The notes beneath the pieces are model-generated. The model was given only the letters and a program-made list of their open reading frames with translations. It was not told where the DNA came from and did no database searches. From contig CAYLOP010000048.1 of assembly GCA_964385305.1 (NCBI GenBank), forward strand, positions 1 through 19,096: 19,096 bases of DNA, in the 5' to 3' direction. A program made the translations under genes and the position numbers. Positions 8,782 to 15,895 of this stretch are shown one piece after another (positions within the stretch are counted from its first letter, which is position 1; each line of letters opens with the position of its first letter). This DNA comes from CAYLOP01 sp964385305 (lineage in GTDB: Bacteria; Chloroflexota; Anaerolineae; Anaerolineales; E44-bin32).

Positions 8782-8918
8782 GTGCATACTCTGGGGAGGT
8801 GATGCGGAGACACTCCCATGCCTCCTTGAAAGAAGTTTGGAGCGATTCACTGTTGGGTGATGGTGTAAGGTACGGCTGAGGGTCAGACAAAGTGTTTAGA
8901 CTAGATCTTTTGCAAGTA

Positions 8919-8956
8919 CGTCCCCGTCCGTAAGACTGAGTCTGAAGGCGGGGGCG
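8919..8956. repeat. REP-like imperfect palindrome (hairpin)
   Basis: The left arm CGTCCCCG (8919-8926) pairs with the right arm CGGGGGCG (8949-8956), one pair being a G-T wobble. After a bulged T the stem continues with CC/GG, an internal loop GTA/GAA, then AGAC/GTCT closing on a TGA loop. The element sits alone in the 359-bp non-coding stretch 8708-9066. Neither strand has a T-run directly after it, so it is not a good terminator. It could be a REP-type repeat, a structured RNA or a protein-binding site. No second copy was noticed in this window. Confidence 0.4.
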
Positions 8957-9000
8957 ATGTATTTTAATGAGGGTGCGGGAGGGCCTTCAGCAGGCATTCT

Positions 9001-9041
9001 CAAAAGAACCTATGGGGGCTGCTCCCGAGCGGCGCGTAGGT
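9001..9041 (-). terminator. Probable intrinsic terminator of the DUF1786 gene
   Basis: Starting 25 nt after the stop codon on the minus strand, ACCTACG (9041-9035) pairs with CATAGGT (9014-9008). An inner six-pair stem (positions 9018-9023 with 9028-9033) closes on a four-base loop. The hairpin is followed by TCTTTT. The stem is GC-rich and the T-tract short and interrupted, so termination may be incomplete. Confidence 0.5.
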
Positions 9042-9066
9042 CGTTTACTCGGTGAGACATGTGAGG

Positions 9067-10203
9067 TCACACATCCCAAGGAGCTATGTTCGACCCGGCA
9101 CCGGCGATCGCACTGCGGATAGGATCCGCCAGGTAAGGGATCAGGTTTGCGACCGCCTCCAAGAGGCCAAAGCACCCAGCGAGCATCATGTCCCCGAAGG
9201 GAACAGCGAAATGTGGTCGCAGCAGGGAATCCCGCATCATGGCACGGCGGGGTCCAGTGACGGCGACCCCGAAATCGCCCTCCGTGAGAGGAAGGGGTTG
9301 GTGATGAAAAATCAGGGCGCCATGCCCGTGGTCGTTAAAGACCTCAGCGTGAGTCAGAGTGCCCTCAGACAGCAATATGAGCAATTCGTCCAGGCGCGCG
9401 CAATCGATCTCGCCCGTGTGGTGTTCGAAGAGACCTTCGATTCCAAATGGCCCAATGCGGAAGGCGAGGGTATGGAAATTGCCAACATTGGCGATCAGGA
9501 CGCGCGAGAGAGCGGCAACGCGCGGGTCGAACATAGCACCCAGGATAGCCGCGGGGGCCGTGTCCATCATAACGAGCGGGCAATCGATCTCTGCTGCACT
9601 TTGCACCACGGCATGCATCCGGGTCATGATTGGAGGGATGTCGGGAGCAAGGTATGCAAAGGCAGTGAGCTTGTTATCGGCGCGAAGCCTCTCTTTCAGG
9701 TAGTCAAAACGGAACTGGCGGTCGGATACGCCTGGAGGGGCTGCGCCGTGGTCGAAAACCGCAACAGCGACTGCCGCAGGTTGAAGCTTGATCCCGAAGG
9801 TGAGCATGGCAGAATGGATCGCTTGGTAGTCGAAGTCACGTAGTTCAATGTGGTTGACGCCTTTGAGCTGCGCCGCTTCGTCTTCGCTCACGACTTCAAC
9901 GCCCATCTCCACCCGAACCCACTCGAGGTCATCGTTGAATGTGCGCGCGGCCTGCGGTGTAGCGAAGAGCGCATATCCCGCTTCGTGGTGGTCCCTGGCG
10001 GCCCAATGACAAGGTCCCCCTCCCATAGTCCAGCCCGTGAGAAGAAGCGGTTCCCCGCGCTGCGTGACCGCCTGGATGCGGTCGCGAATGATCATCGTGG
10101 GTGAGGGAACGACCAACTTGAAGCCGTTTTCGAGGTTCAAGCCATCGCGGAAAAGATAGATGTCTTGTGTGCCGGTACCGATGTCGACGGTCAATACCTG
10201 CAT
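9067..10203 (-). CDS. DUF1786 family protein with ASKHA-like nucleotide-binding motifs
   Basis: The product is 378 residues. It opens with LTVDIGTGTQDIYLF (4-18), which resembles the phosphate-1 loop of actin/hexokinase/Hsp70-fold (ASKHA) proteins. A second glycine motif, IANVGNFHTLAF (237-247), sits where phosphate 2 would be expected. This fits the DUF1786 family, whose members are often labelled putative pyruvate formate-lyase activating enzymes. The sequence has no CxxxCxxC radical-SAM motif, so that label is not supported here. There is no signal peptide or membrane segment, so the protein should be cytoplasmic. The role is unknown. The nearest metabolic neighbour is the formate dehydrogenase operon, beyond the kinase gene. 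The Shine-Dalgarno is weak, but the start at the first beta strand is convincing. Confidence 0.75.
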   Translation of the reverse strand: MQVLTVDIGTGTQDIYLFRDGLNLENGFKLVVPSPTMIIRDRIQAVTQRGEPLLLTGWTMGGGPCHWAARDHHEAGYALFATPQAARTFNDDLEWVRVEMGVEVVSEDEAAQLKGVNHIELRDFDYQAIHSAMLTFGIKLQPAAVAVAVFDHGAAPPGVSDRQFRFDYLKERLRADNKLTAFAYLAPDIPPIMTRMHAVVQSAAEIDCPLVMMDTAPAAILGAMFDPRVAALSRVLIANVGNFHTLAFRIGPFGIEGLFEHHTGEIDCARLDELLILLSEGTLTHAEVFNDHGHGALIFHHQPLPLTEGDFGVAVTGPRRAMMRDSLLRPHFAVPFGDMMLAGCFGLLEAVANLIPYLADPIRSAIAGAGSNIAPWDV

Positions 10204-10330
10204 GGGATGAATCCATTCTCGGAAGGCTTAAGCACGAATTACCAGAAGCCTTCTTGGGAGGTGCTCAACACCGCTTTGTTGCATGGCGATTATAGGTACA
10301 TCATATCAAACGCATTATGAAAACGGGTTT

Positions 10331-12358
10331 TCACTCAGGTGACGGTTGCCAGGAGGGTTGCATGTCGCGGGCGGGGTTCGTTGTGAGATTCTGCTCTCCG
10401 GCGCCGTTGATGGTCATCAAGTAGATCTCGGGGTTTTGATCCCGGGTGCTGGTGAATGCGATCCATGAGCCGTCCGGCGAGAATACAGGCTCCTTGTTGC
10501 CATTGCTCTCGGTCAATCGATCCTGGCGCGCGCCATGATCGGCGAGCGGTGCGACATAGATCTCGTTCGTCCCGCGTTGGTAATACCAGGTGAAGGCCAG
10601 AAGCGATCCATCTGGAGACCAGGTCAGGTGGTCAACGCCGACGATCTTGTCTCGAAGGTCGAAGTCGGTAGGCTCGCCAGGGAAGGGGGCGCGCAGGAAG
10701 ATTTGTGCGGAAGCCTGATTGATGGAAACGGCGACGGCCAAGGTATGCGATGCGGGCAACCATGAGGGCAGGGTTGGGTGTAAGGGTGCCCACGCAGGCG
10801 AGAATTCCACAGCGCAGAAATTCAAGCTACAGGAGATGTTGTGCGGTTCAACATCCTGACAGCCCTCGGGGCTATCGAGACATTCTGTATCGAGTATAAA
10901 AACCTGGTTGAGGTTGTTCGTCCTTGTACTTGCAAAAGCGATTCGGCTGCCATCGGGGGACCAAGCGGGGTCGGTGTCGTCTCCGGGACTATGGGTAACC
11001 CATTCAATTCCTGTGCCATCTGCATTCATGACGGCGATGTCCAAGCCGAGTTTATTATCGTGTTCATCTTTGCCGCCTTCGGTGACGAACAGCAGTCGTT
11101 GGCCATCGGGTGACCAGCGCGGTTGAGTTTTATCGCCGGGACCGAAAGTCAATTGTCGTGGTTTGTTCCCATCAGGGTTCATCGTCCAAATCTGGAGGAT
11201 ACCTTCTGCCCGGTCGCTCACGAAGGCGATCCGGCCTCCACCCCCAAGGAGGGGAGCGGGTTCCGTGGTTGTTGGAGATGGCGCTAGGGTATGGGTTGCT
11301 GGGATAGTTGGATGTGTAAGTGTAGGTGGCTGTGTAGCCAGGATGGGCAATGGGCTTGCTGTGGGCTCAGGGATTGAAGGGATCACTACCGGCACTTCAG
11401 CAGTTAGGGAGGGTTGTGGTGGCGATTGTGTGAATCTCCCTAATAAGACCAAAGCGATAGCAGAGGCCGAAAGGATCGCAAAGACGCCTATGGCAATGGG
11501 AAGAATCCTTCGACGCTGGGGTCGCAGTTGTGTGGGCGCACCAGCGCGCACGGTCTTTGCCGCGAGCTGCCCACGCAGCGCGGCATGAAAATTCTGGATA
11601 TCGGGGAAGCGCTCGCGTTTATCAACCGCCATGGCTCGATCAAGCGCGAGGGATACATATTCTGGGACCGCAGGATTTAGCGTTCGGGCTAATTTCAAAG
11701 GGGCATTTTCTAGCAAACGTTCTATACTATCTACAGGTTTTTGTCCTGTGAGCAAGGCGTAGATTGTGGCGGCGAGCGAATATTGATCGCTTCTCGCATC
11801 GGTACGTTGGGTGCCATATTGCTCTGGCGGCGAAAAACCGGGTGTGAGACCGCGGGCCCCCGTAGACGTCATGGCTTGGTCGAATTCTTTTGCCAGGCCA
11901 AAATCGACGAGGATCACGGTGTCATCTGGTTGCAGTTTTAGATTAGCCGGTTTAATGTCGCGATGAATGATGGGCTGCGTTCTGGTATGGAGGAAGGTCA
12001 GTGCGTCGCATGCACCATCTGCCCAAGAGAGTACCTCCTCGACGGAGGGCGGTTGGCGTGCTGCTCGTGTTTGAAGATCCTCACCCTCGATATAATCCAT
12101 AATGAGATATTGCCGCTTTTCGAGGATAAAGTGATCTGACACGCGCGGTAAGTTGGGGTGGCGTAAGCTGGCGAGGATCTGTGCTTCACGTCGAAATTGC
12201 TTCTCAGATTCGGGATTAACGTTGAGGTTTTCCTTCACCGCGACGCGAATATCAAGTGTAAGATCATACGCGAGATAAACCGCGCCCATCCCACCTGTAC
12301 CAAGCTCTTGCTCAATACGATAGCGTTGTTTGAGAATTGAACCAGGTTGTAGAGTCAT
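10331..12358 (-). CDS. Membrane Ser/Thr protein kinase with external PD40/TolB-like propeller
   Basis: The product is 675 residues. A Hanks-type kinase domain (13-262) has an intact glycine loop GTGGMGAVY (20-28), Lys42, catalytic Asp134 in HRDIKPAN, Asp152 in DFG and a PPEQ activation-segment motif (177-180). A basic stretch (RRR, 282-284) and one membrane helix (about 286-307) put the kinase inside. A Pro/Thr-rich stalk (about 311-371) then leads to an external propeller with WSPDG/FSPDG blocks near 415, 466, 580 and 626. Four cysteines (493, 500, 510, 515) in one insert could form disulfides. The architecture suggests a sensor whose propeller reads an external or envelope signal. Targets are unknown. 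No Shine-Dalgarno precedes the ATG, and the predicted promoter abuts it. It diverges from the formate dehydrogenase operon. Confidence 0.92.
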   Translation of the reverse strand: MTLQPGSILKQRYRIEQELGTGGMGAVYLAYDLTLDIRVAVKENLNVNPESEKQFRREAQILASLRHPNLPRVSDHFILEKRQYLIMDYIEGEDLQTRAARQPPSVEEVLSWADGACDALTFLHTRTQPIIHRDIKPANLKLQPDDTVILVDFGLAKEFDQAMTSTGARGLTPGFSPPEQYGTQRTDARSDQYSLAATIYALLTGQKPVDSIERLLENAPLKLARTLNPAVPEYVSLALDRAMAVDKRERFPDIQNFHAALRGQLAAKTVRAGAPTQLRPQRRRILPIAIGVFAILSASAIALVLLGRFTQSPPQPSLTAEVPVVIPSIPEPTASPLPILATQPPTLTHPTIPATHTLAPSPTTTEPAPLLGGGGRIAFVSDRAEGILQIWTMNPDGNKPRQLTFGPGDKTQPRWSPDGQRLLFVTEGGKDEHDNKLGLDIAVMNADGTGIEWVTHSPGDDTDPAWSPDGSRIAFASTRTNNLNQVFILDTECLDSPEGCQDVEPHNISCSLNFCAVEFSPAWAPLHPTLPSWLPASHTLAVAVSINQASAQIFLRAPFPGEPTDFDLRDKIVGVDHLTWSPDGSLLAFTWYYQRGTNEIYVAPLADHGARQDRLTESNGNKEPVFSPDGSWIAFTSTRDQNPEIYLMTINGAGEQNLTTNPARDMQPSWQPSPE

Positions 12359-12364
12359 GGTTAG

Positions 12365-12393
12365 ATTTTATGCCATGCTGAAGATGCAGACAA
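12365..12393 (-). promoter_or_regulatory. Candidate promoter of the kinase gene, predicted leaderless
   Basis: On the minus strand the -35 is TTGTCT (12393-12388, four of six consensus positions), the spacer is 17 bp, and the -10 is TAAAAT (12370-12365, five of six). Only six bases separate the -10 from the ATG at 12358, so transcription should start at or next to the A of the start codon. This agrees with the lack of a Shine-Dalgarno. Confidence 0.45.
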
Positions 12394-12405
12394 ATATCGT
12401 GAGGT

Positions 12406-12411
12406 TATAAT
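12406..12411 (+). promoter_or_regulatory. Candidate -10 box of the formate dehydrogenase operon
   Basis: This is a perfect TATAAT on the plus strand, about 90 bp before the NuoE-NuoF start. The -35 hexamer at 17 bp spacing is poor (GATGCA), so an activator may be needed, or the real promoter lies elsewhere. It is only 12 bp from the -35 box of the divergent kinase promoter, so the two could not both be occupied by RNA polymerase. Confidence 0.35.
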
Positions 12412-12501
12412 ATCACCATGGTTATGTGCTCGAATAGATGATAGGTCTTAGCATATCCGTTAAATAGCCAGCACCCGCGAGCTTCGAATAAGGAAGTGAC
12501 A

Positions 12502-14232
12502 ATGGCACAAACCGCCCCCATTGATTTAATCGAACTGGAATCTTTTTTAGCGCGATTCTCCTCGAATGGGCGCAGCGATCTCATCCCCGCCTTGTTTGAG
12601 GCGCAGCGCATCTATGGTCACTTACCACCACCTGTAGTTGAGGCGATAGGACGCAGCTTGCATGTTCCCTTGGCCGAGATTTACGGTGTGATCGAATTTT
12701 ATACCATGCTCTATCAGCAACCCACTGCTCGCACAATCGTCCGCGTATGTACAGGATCGGTTTGCGCACAGGCAGGTGGGGCGGACGCGCTTCACGCAGC
12801 CTGTCGACATCTCGACGTCCAGCCCATGGAACCGACCCGCGACGGCGAATACGTGGTCGAAGAGGTGCCTTGTCTTGGTCTCTGTGACCATGCCCCCGCG
12901 GCTCTGGTGGGCGATACACCTGTGGCGAGGATTGACCCAAGCAAGCCGGGAATATGGATAACCAAGCCGGAAGAGGCCCCGTTAGGTGCAATCGGCGGCG
13001 AACCACGCTGGCTTACGGCTCGCTGCGGGAAAATGGATGCGTTTGACATCGATGCATACTTAGCAAAGGGCGGATTCCAGGGGTTGCGTAAAGCTGTATC
13101 CGAAATGCAGCCCACAGAAGTGATCGCTGAGATCAAAGCGTCTGGCTTGGTCGGGCGCGGTGGAGCGGCATTCCCGACGGGTCTCAAATGGGAGTTCACG
13201 GCGGGGACAGCAAGTGAGCCGCGTTATGTTGTATGCAACGCGGATGAGTCGGAGCCGGGTACGTTCAAGGATCGGGTGCTGATGGAGGGTGATCCATTCT
13301 CGGTCTTGGAAGGGATCATCCTGGCTGGGTATGCAATCTCAGCGGAGCGCGGCTACCTCTATCTACGTGGGGAATATCCTCGTGCACATCGCATCATGCA
13401 ATCCGCAATCGAGAGCGCCTATGAGCATGGCTATCTTGGTGAAAGCATCCTTGGCAGCGATTTCTCCTTTGACATTGAGATACGATCGGGCGCCGGCGCC
13501 TACATTTGCGGGGAGGAGACGGCGCTTTTCGAGTCGATCGAGGGCAAGCGCGGGTATCCGAGGTTGAAACCGCCATTTCCTACAACAGATGGCTTGTTTG
13601 GGCAGCCCACAGTGATTAATAATGTAGAGACCTTATGTACCGCTGCGTGGATCCTCGCACATGGGCATGAAACTTATCGATCTATCGGTACGGAAGGTTC
13701 GCCGGGATCGAAGCTCTTCTGCCTCTCTGGCGATGTAAAGACGCCCGGGGTCTACGAGGTGCCCTTTGGGACTCGGTTAGGTGAGATTATCGCGTTGGCT
13801 GGAGACGCTGTCGGTGAGGTGCAGGCTGTCCTACTCGGCGGCGCGGCGGGAGCGTTTGCGAGTTCGAAGCAGATGGATTTACAGATGGATTTTGAGCATT
13901 TGAAGGAGGCCAGATTGCCTCTTGGCTCCGGGGTTGTATTCGTGATCAATCAGAGCCGTGACCTGCGTCAGACGCTGCTGGGTCTGGCTCACTTCTTCGC
14001 ACATGAATCGTGTGGTAAATGCTTCCCCTGTCAACTCGGAACACAAAGGCAGTTAGAGATTGTTGCTAAAGTCGCTGATGGCAGCGCGACGAAAGGTGAC
14101 ATCGCTGCTCTTAGGGATGTTGGCTTCGCGATGACAAATGCCTCTTTATGCGGATTAGGTATGACCGCGGGAACAGCGATCCTATCCGCGCTCGATCTTT
14201 GGCCTGAAATATCTACCCCTGGTGGTGAGTAG
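12502..14232 (+). CDS. nuoF: NuoE-NuoF fusion: NADH-binding FMN/Fe-S subunit of NAD-linked formate dehydrogenase
   Basis: This 576-residue protein joins two subunits that are usually separate. Residues 1 to about 155 are NuoE-like (thioredoxin-fold), with [2Fe-2S] ligands Cys83, Cys88, Cys124 and Cys128. Residues from about 180 are NuoF-like: the FMN/NADH motif GRGGAAFPTGLKW (218-230), NADESEPGTFKDR (247-259), GAGAYICGEETAL (330-342), and the [4Fe-4S] ligands Cys504, Cys507, Cys510 (SCGKCFPC) and Cys550. It would exchange electrons between NAD(H) and the Fe-S chain in the cytoplasm. It lacks the extra C-terminal 2x[4Fe-4S] domain of bifurcating HydB-type subunits. I start at the ATG at 12502, with AAGGAAG six bases upstream. 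A GTG two codons earlier lies too close to that site. First gene of the operon. Confidence 0.93.
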   Translation: MAQTAPIDLIELESFLARFSSNGRSDLIPALFEAQRIYGHLPPPVVEAIGRSLHVPLAEIYGVIEFYTMLYQQPTARTIVRVCTGSVCAQAGGADALHAACRHLDVQPMEPTRDGEYVVEEVPCLGLCDHAPAALVGDTPVARIDPSKPGIWITKPEEAPLGAIGGEPRWLTARCGKMDAFDIDAYLAKGGFQGLRKAVSEMQPTEVIAEIKASGLVGRGGAAFPTGLKWEFTAGTASEPRYVVCNADESEPGTFKDRVLMEGDPFSVLEGIILAGYAISAERGYLYLRGEYPRAHRIMQSAIESAYEHGYLGESILGSDFSFDIEIRSGAGAYICGEETALFESIEGKRGYPRLKPPFPTTDGLFGQPTVINNVETLCTAAWILAHGHETYRSIGTEGSPGSKLFCLSGDVKTPGVYEVPFGTRLGEIIALAGDAVGEVQAVLLGGAAGAFASSKQMDLQMDFEHLKEARLPLGSGVVFVINQSRDLRQTLLGLAHFFAHESCGKCFPCQLGTQRQLEIVAKVADGSATKGDIAALRDVGFAMTNASLCGLGMTAGTAILSALDLWPEISTPGGE

Positions 14233-14233
14233 C

Positions 14234-15085
14234 GTGCGCTCGTACGAGAATAAACCTGACGCAGGTGCTGTACCAATCGCCTGGCATGAATTTTGTCAGG
14301 GTTGGAAGCGCGTCGAATCTGAAGTGATCGAGGAAGCCATGGTCTCGCTTTATGTCAACGGAATGGAAATGGCGACGATCATGTGCACGCCACGCGAGCA
14401 AGATTTGCTGGCACTTGGGTTTTTAAAGAACGAGGGTTTTATCGAAAGCATAGACGATGTCGACCATGTGCACATTAGTGATCATGGTTGCTGCGTCGAT
14501 GTTTGGCTTAATCACCTTGTCGAGAAACCTGAACAATTGATCATCACATCAGGATGCGGTGGCGGTGTTACTTTCGCTGATCCTTCCAGTGATCTGAAAC
14601 CCCTGGAAAGTGAGCTGCAAATCAGCTTTGATAAGCTCATCGAAGTCTTTAACCAATTGCACTATCCAGGCAGTCTGCACATGCGCTCTCGCGGTGTGCA
14701 TGCGGCAGGGCTATCCGATGGAGAGCATCTTTTAGTTGTAAGTGAAGACGTCGGACGTCATAACACCATCGATAAACTGCTTGGTGCGTGCATGAAGAGC
14801 GGGATTGAGACGGAAGGGCGAATCTTATTGGTCACCAGTCGGGTATCTTCTGAGATGCTGCGAAAGGGGGCATTGATGGGCTGCCCGGTCATCGCCTCAC
14901 GCAATTCTCCCACTTCGATGTCGGTGGCCATGGCTGAAGCGTGGAACATTACACTGATCGGCTACGCGCGGAAAGATTCAACCCGAGTTTATACACACCG
15001 GGAAAGAGTACGCAGCGATACGCCGATTGCGGTCACAGTACCAGAGGATCAGAAGACAAATATAGAACCGAACACCGCGGGTTAA
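14234..15085 (+). CDS. fdhD: FdhD, sulfurtransferase for formate dehydrogenase maturation
   Basis: FdhD passes sulfur from a cysteine desulfurase to the bis-PGD cofactor, a step needed for formate dehydrogenase activity. The 283-residue product carries the family's SGCGGG loop with Cys108 and the SEDVGRHNTID block (170-180). Many FdhD proteins have a CxxC pair in the loop, and here only Cys108 is present, a common variant. I place the start at the GTG at 14234, which has GGTGG eight bases upstream and begins right after the preceding stop codon. A GTG at 14222 overlaps that gene by 11 nt and has no Shine-Dalgarno. Its place inside the operon, just before the Fe-S and catalytic subunits, fits a dedicated maturation role. 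Confidence 0.92.
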   Translation: MRSYENKPDAGAVPIAWHEFCQGWKRVESEVIEEAMVSLYVNGMEMATIMCTPREQDLLALGFLKNEGFIESIDDVDHVHISDHGCCVDVWLNHLVEKPEQLIITSGCGGGVTFADPSSDLKPLESELQISFDKLIEVFNQLHYPGSLHMRSRGVHAAGLSDGEHLLVVSEDVGRHNTIDKLLGACMKSGIETEGRILLVTSRVSSEMLRKGALMGCPVIASRNSPTSMSVAMAEAWNITLIGYARKDSTRVYTHRERVRSDTPIAVTVPEDQKTNIEPNTAG

Positions 15086-15107
15086 AGACCTGCGTATTGG
15101 AATGAGC

Positions 15108-15145
15108 GTGTGTCTCTAAGGAAAGGTGAGCACACAAGGAGGTGA
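15108..15145 (+). promoter_or_regulatory. Hairpin plus perfect Shine-Dalgarno ahead of a TTG start
   Basis: GTGTG(T)CTC (15108-15116) can pair with GAGCACAC (15128-15135), leaving one bulged T and an 11-nt loop. Right after it comes AAGGAGGTGA (15136-15145), a full complement of the 16S rRNA 3' end, six bases before the TTG start of the Fe-S subunit. The strong site probably makes up for the weak start codon. The hairpin may protect the downstream RNA or keep the site accessible. Confidence 0.5.
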
Positions 15146-15151
15146 GGGCCA

Positions 15152-15895
15152 TTGACTGAGAACATCGAACTCACGATCGACGGGAAAACCACTCAGGTAC
15201 CTCAAGGATCGACAATCTTGGAGGCGGCGCAGCAAGCTGGGATTGAAATCCCGGTGTTGTGTTACTTTGCTCACACAACCTCGAATGGCTTATGCCGTTT
15301 GTGCATGGTTGAGGTCGAAGGAAACCCGCGCTTGCAGGCTGCTTGCGTCACTAAAGCCCAACCAGGTGCAGTCGTCCACACGAACTCGCCTAATATTGAA
15401 TGCGTCAGGCGCACAATCTTGGAAATGCTGGCCTCAACGGTGGATTTATCCGAGAGCCCAGAACTTAATGTGATGCTTGAGGCTTATAACGCAAAACCTG
15501 AGCGCTTTGATGGAGGCGAGAAACGCAAACCCGAATTGATAGATGATAATCCGGTCTATATTCGTGATTATGCGAAGTGTGTGCTTTGCTGGCGGTGTGT
15601 CCAGGTCTGCGCGGAGGACGCTCAGTATACCTACGCGATTAATTTTAGGGGCCGGGGATTTAGTACCTCCATTGCGACATTCTTTGATGTTCCAATGCCA
15701 GAGACGACCTGTGTTTTTTGCGGCCAGTGTGTGGGCGTCTGCCCGACGGGCGCACTCATGGCAAAACGAGAATATCTTCTGGAGCAGGGTGTAGCGCCTG
15801 ATGAAATCTTTGAGGTCACGCGCTTTCAGGGTAAAGGACAGCAGTCCAAGCGCGGACCACGGCTGGATAACGGAGGTTTGCATGCTGCAGGCTGA
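15152..15895 (+). CDS. Iron-sulfur subunit of formate dehydrogenase ([2Fe-2S] plus two [4Fe-4S])
   Basis: This 247-residue protein matches the N-terminal part of NuoG/FdsA-type subunits. A plant-type [2Fe-2S] ferredoxin domain (about 4-78) has ligands Cys37, Cys48, Cys51 and Cys65. A bacterial 2x[4Fe-4S] domain (about 134-205) has Cys143, 146, 149, 153 and Cys187, 190, 193, 197. The His-Cys3 [4Fe-4S] region usually found between them is absent: residues 88-140 contain neither the His nor the Cys cluster. The protein would wire the catalytic subunit to the NuoE-NuoF protein. It starts at TTG (15152-15154), set by a perfect Shine-Dalgarno. Its 3' end overlaps the catalytic gene by 14 nt, so translation is probably coupled. 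Confidence 0.9.
   Translation: MTENIELTIDGKTTQVPQGSTILEAAQQAGIEIPVLCYFAHTTSNGLCRLCMVEVEGNPRLQAACVTKAQPGAVVHTNSPNIECVRRTILEMLASTVDLSESPELNVMLEAYNAKPERFDGGEKRKPELIDDNPVYIRDYAKCVLCWRCVQVCAEDAQYTYAINFRGRGFSTSIATFFDVPMPETTCVFCGQCVGVCPTGALMAKREYLLEQGVAPDEIFEVTRFQGKGQQSKRGPRLDNGGLHAAG

Noticed and set aside
9060..9071. TGTGA-GG-TCACA, resembling a CRP-type site
   Set aside because: CRP sites need a six-base spacer, and this has two. It also spans a stop codon at the 3' end of a gene.
9052..9843. Long plus-strand open frame (263 codons)
   Set aside because: It lies antisense to the DUF1786 gene, has low-complexity charged sequence with no family motif, and the minus-strand frame explains the codon pattern.
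10319..10332. Perfect inverted repeat GAAAAC-GG-GTTTTC at the kinase gene's 3' end
   Set aside because: The stem is AT-rich and short with a tiny loop, and no sustained T-run follows. It is too weak to call a terminator.
11163..11588. Plus-strand frame of 141 codons antisense to the kinase
   Set aside because: It mirrors the Pro/Thr stalk and membrane helix of the kinase, giving Gly/Val-rich filler without motifs.
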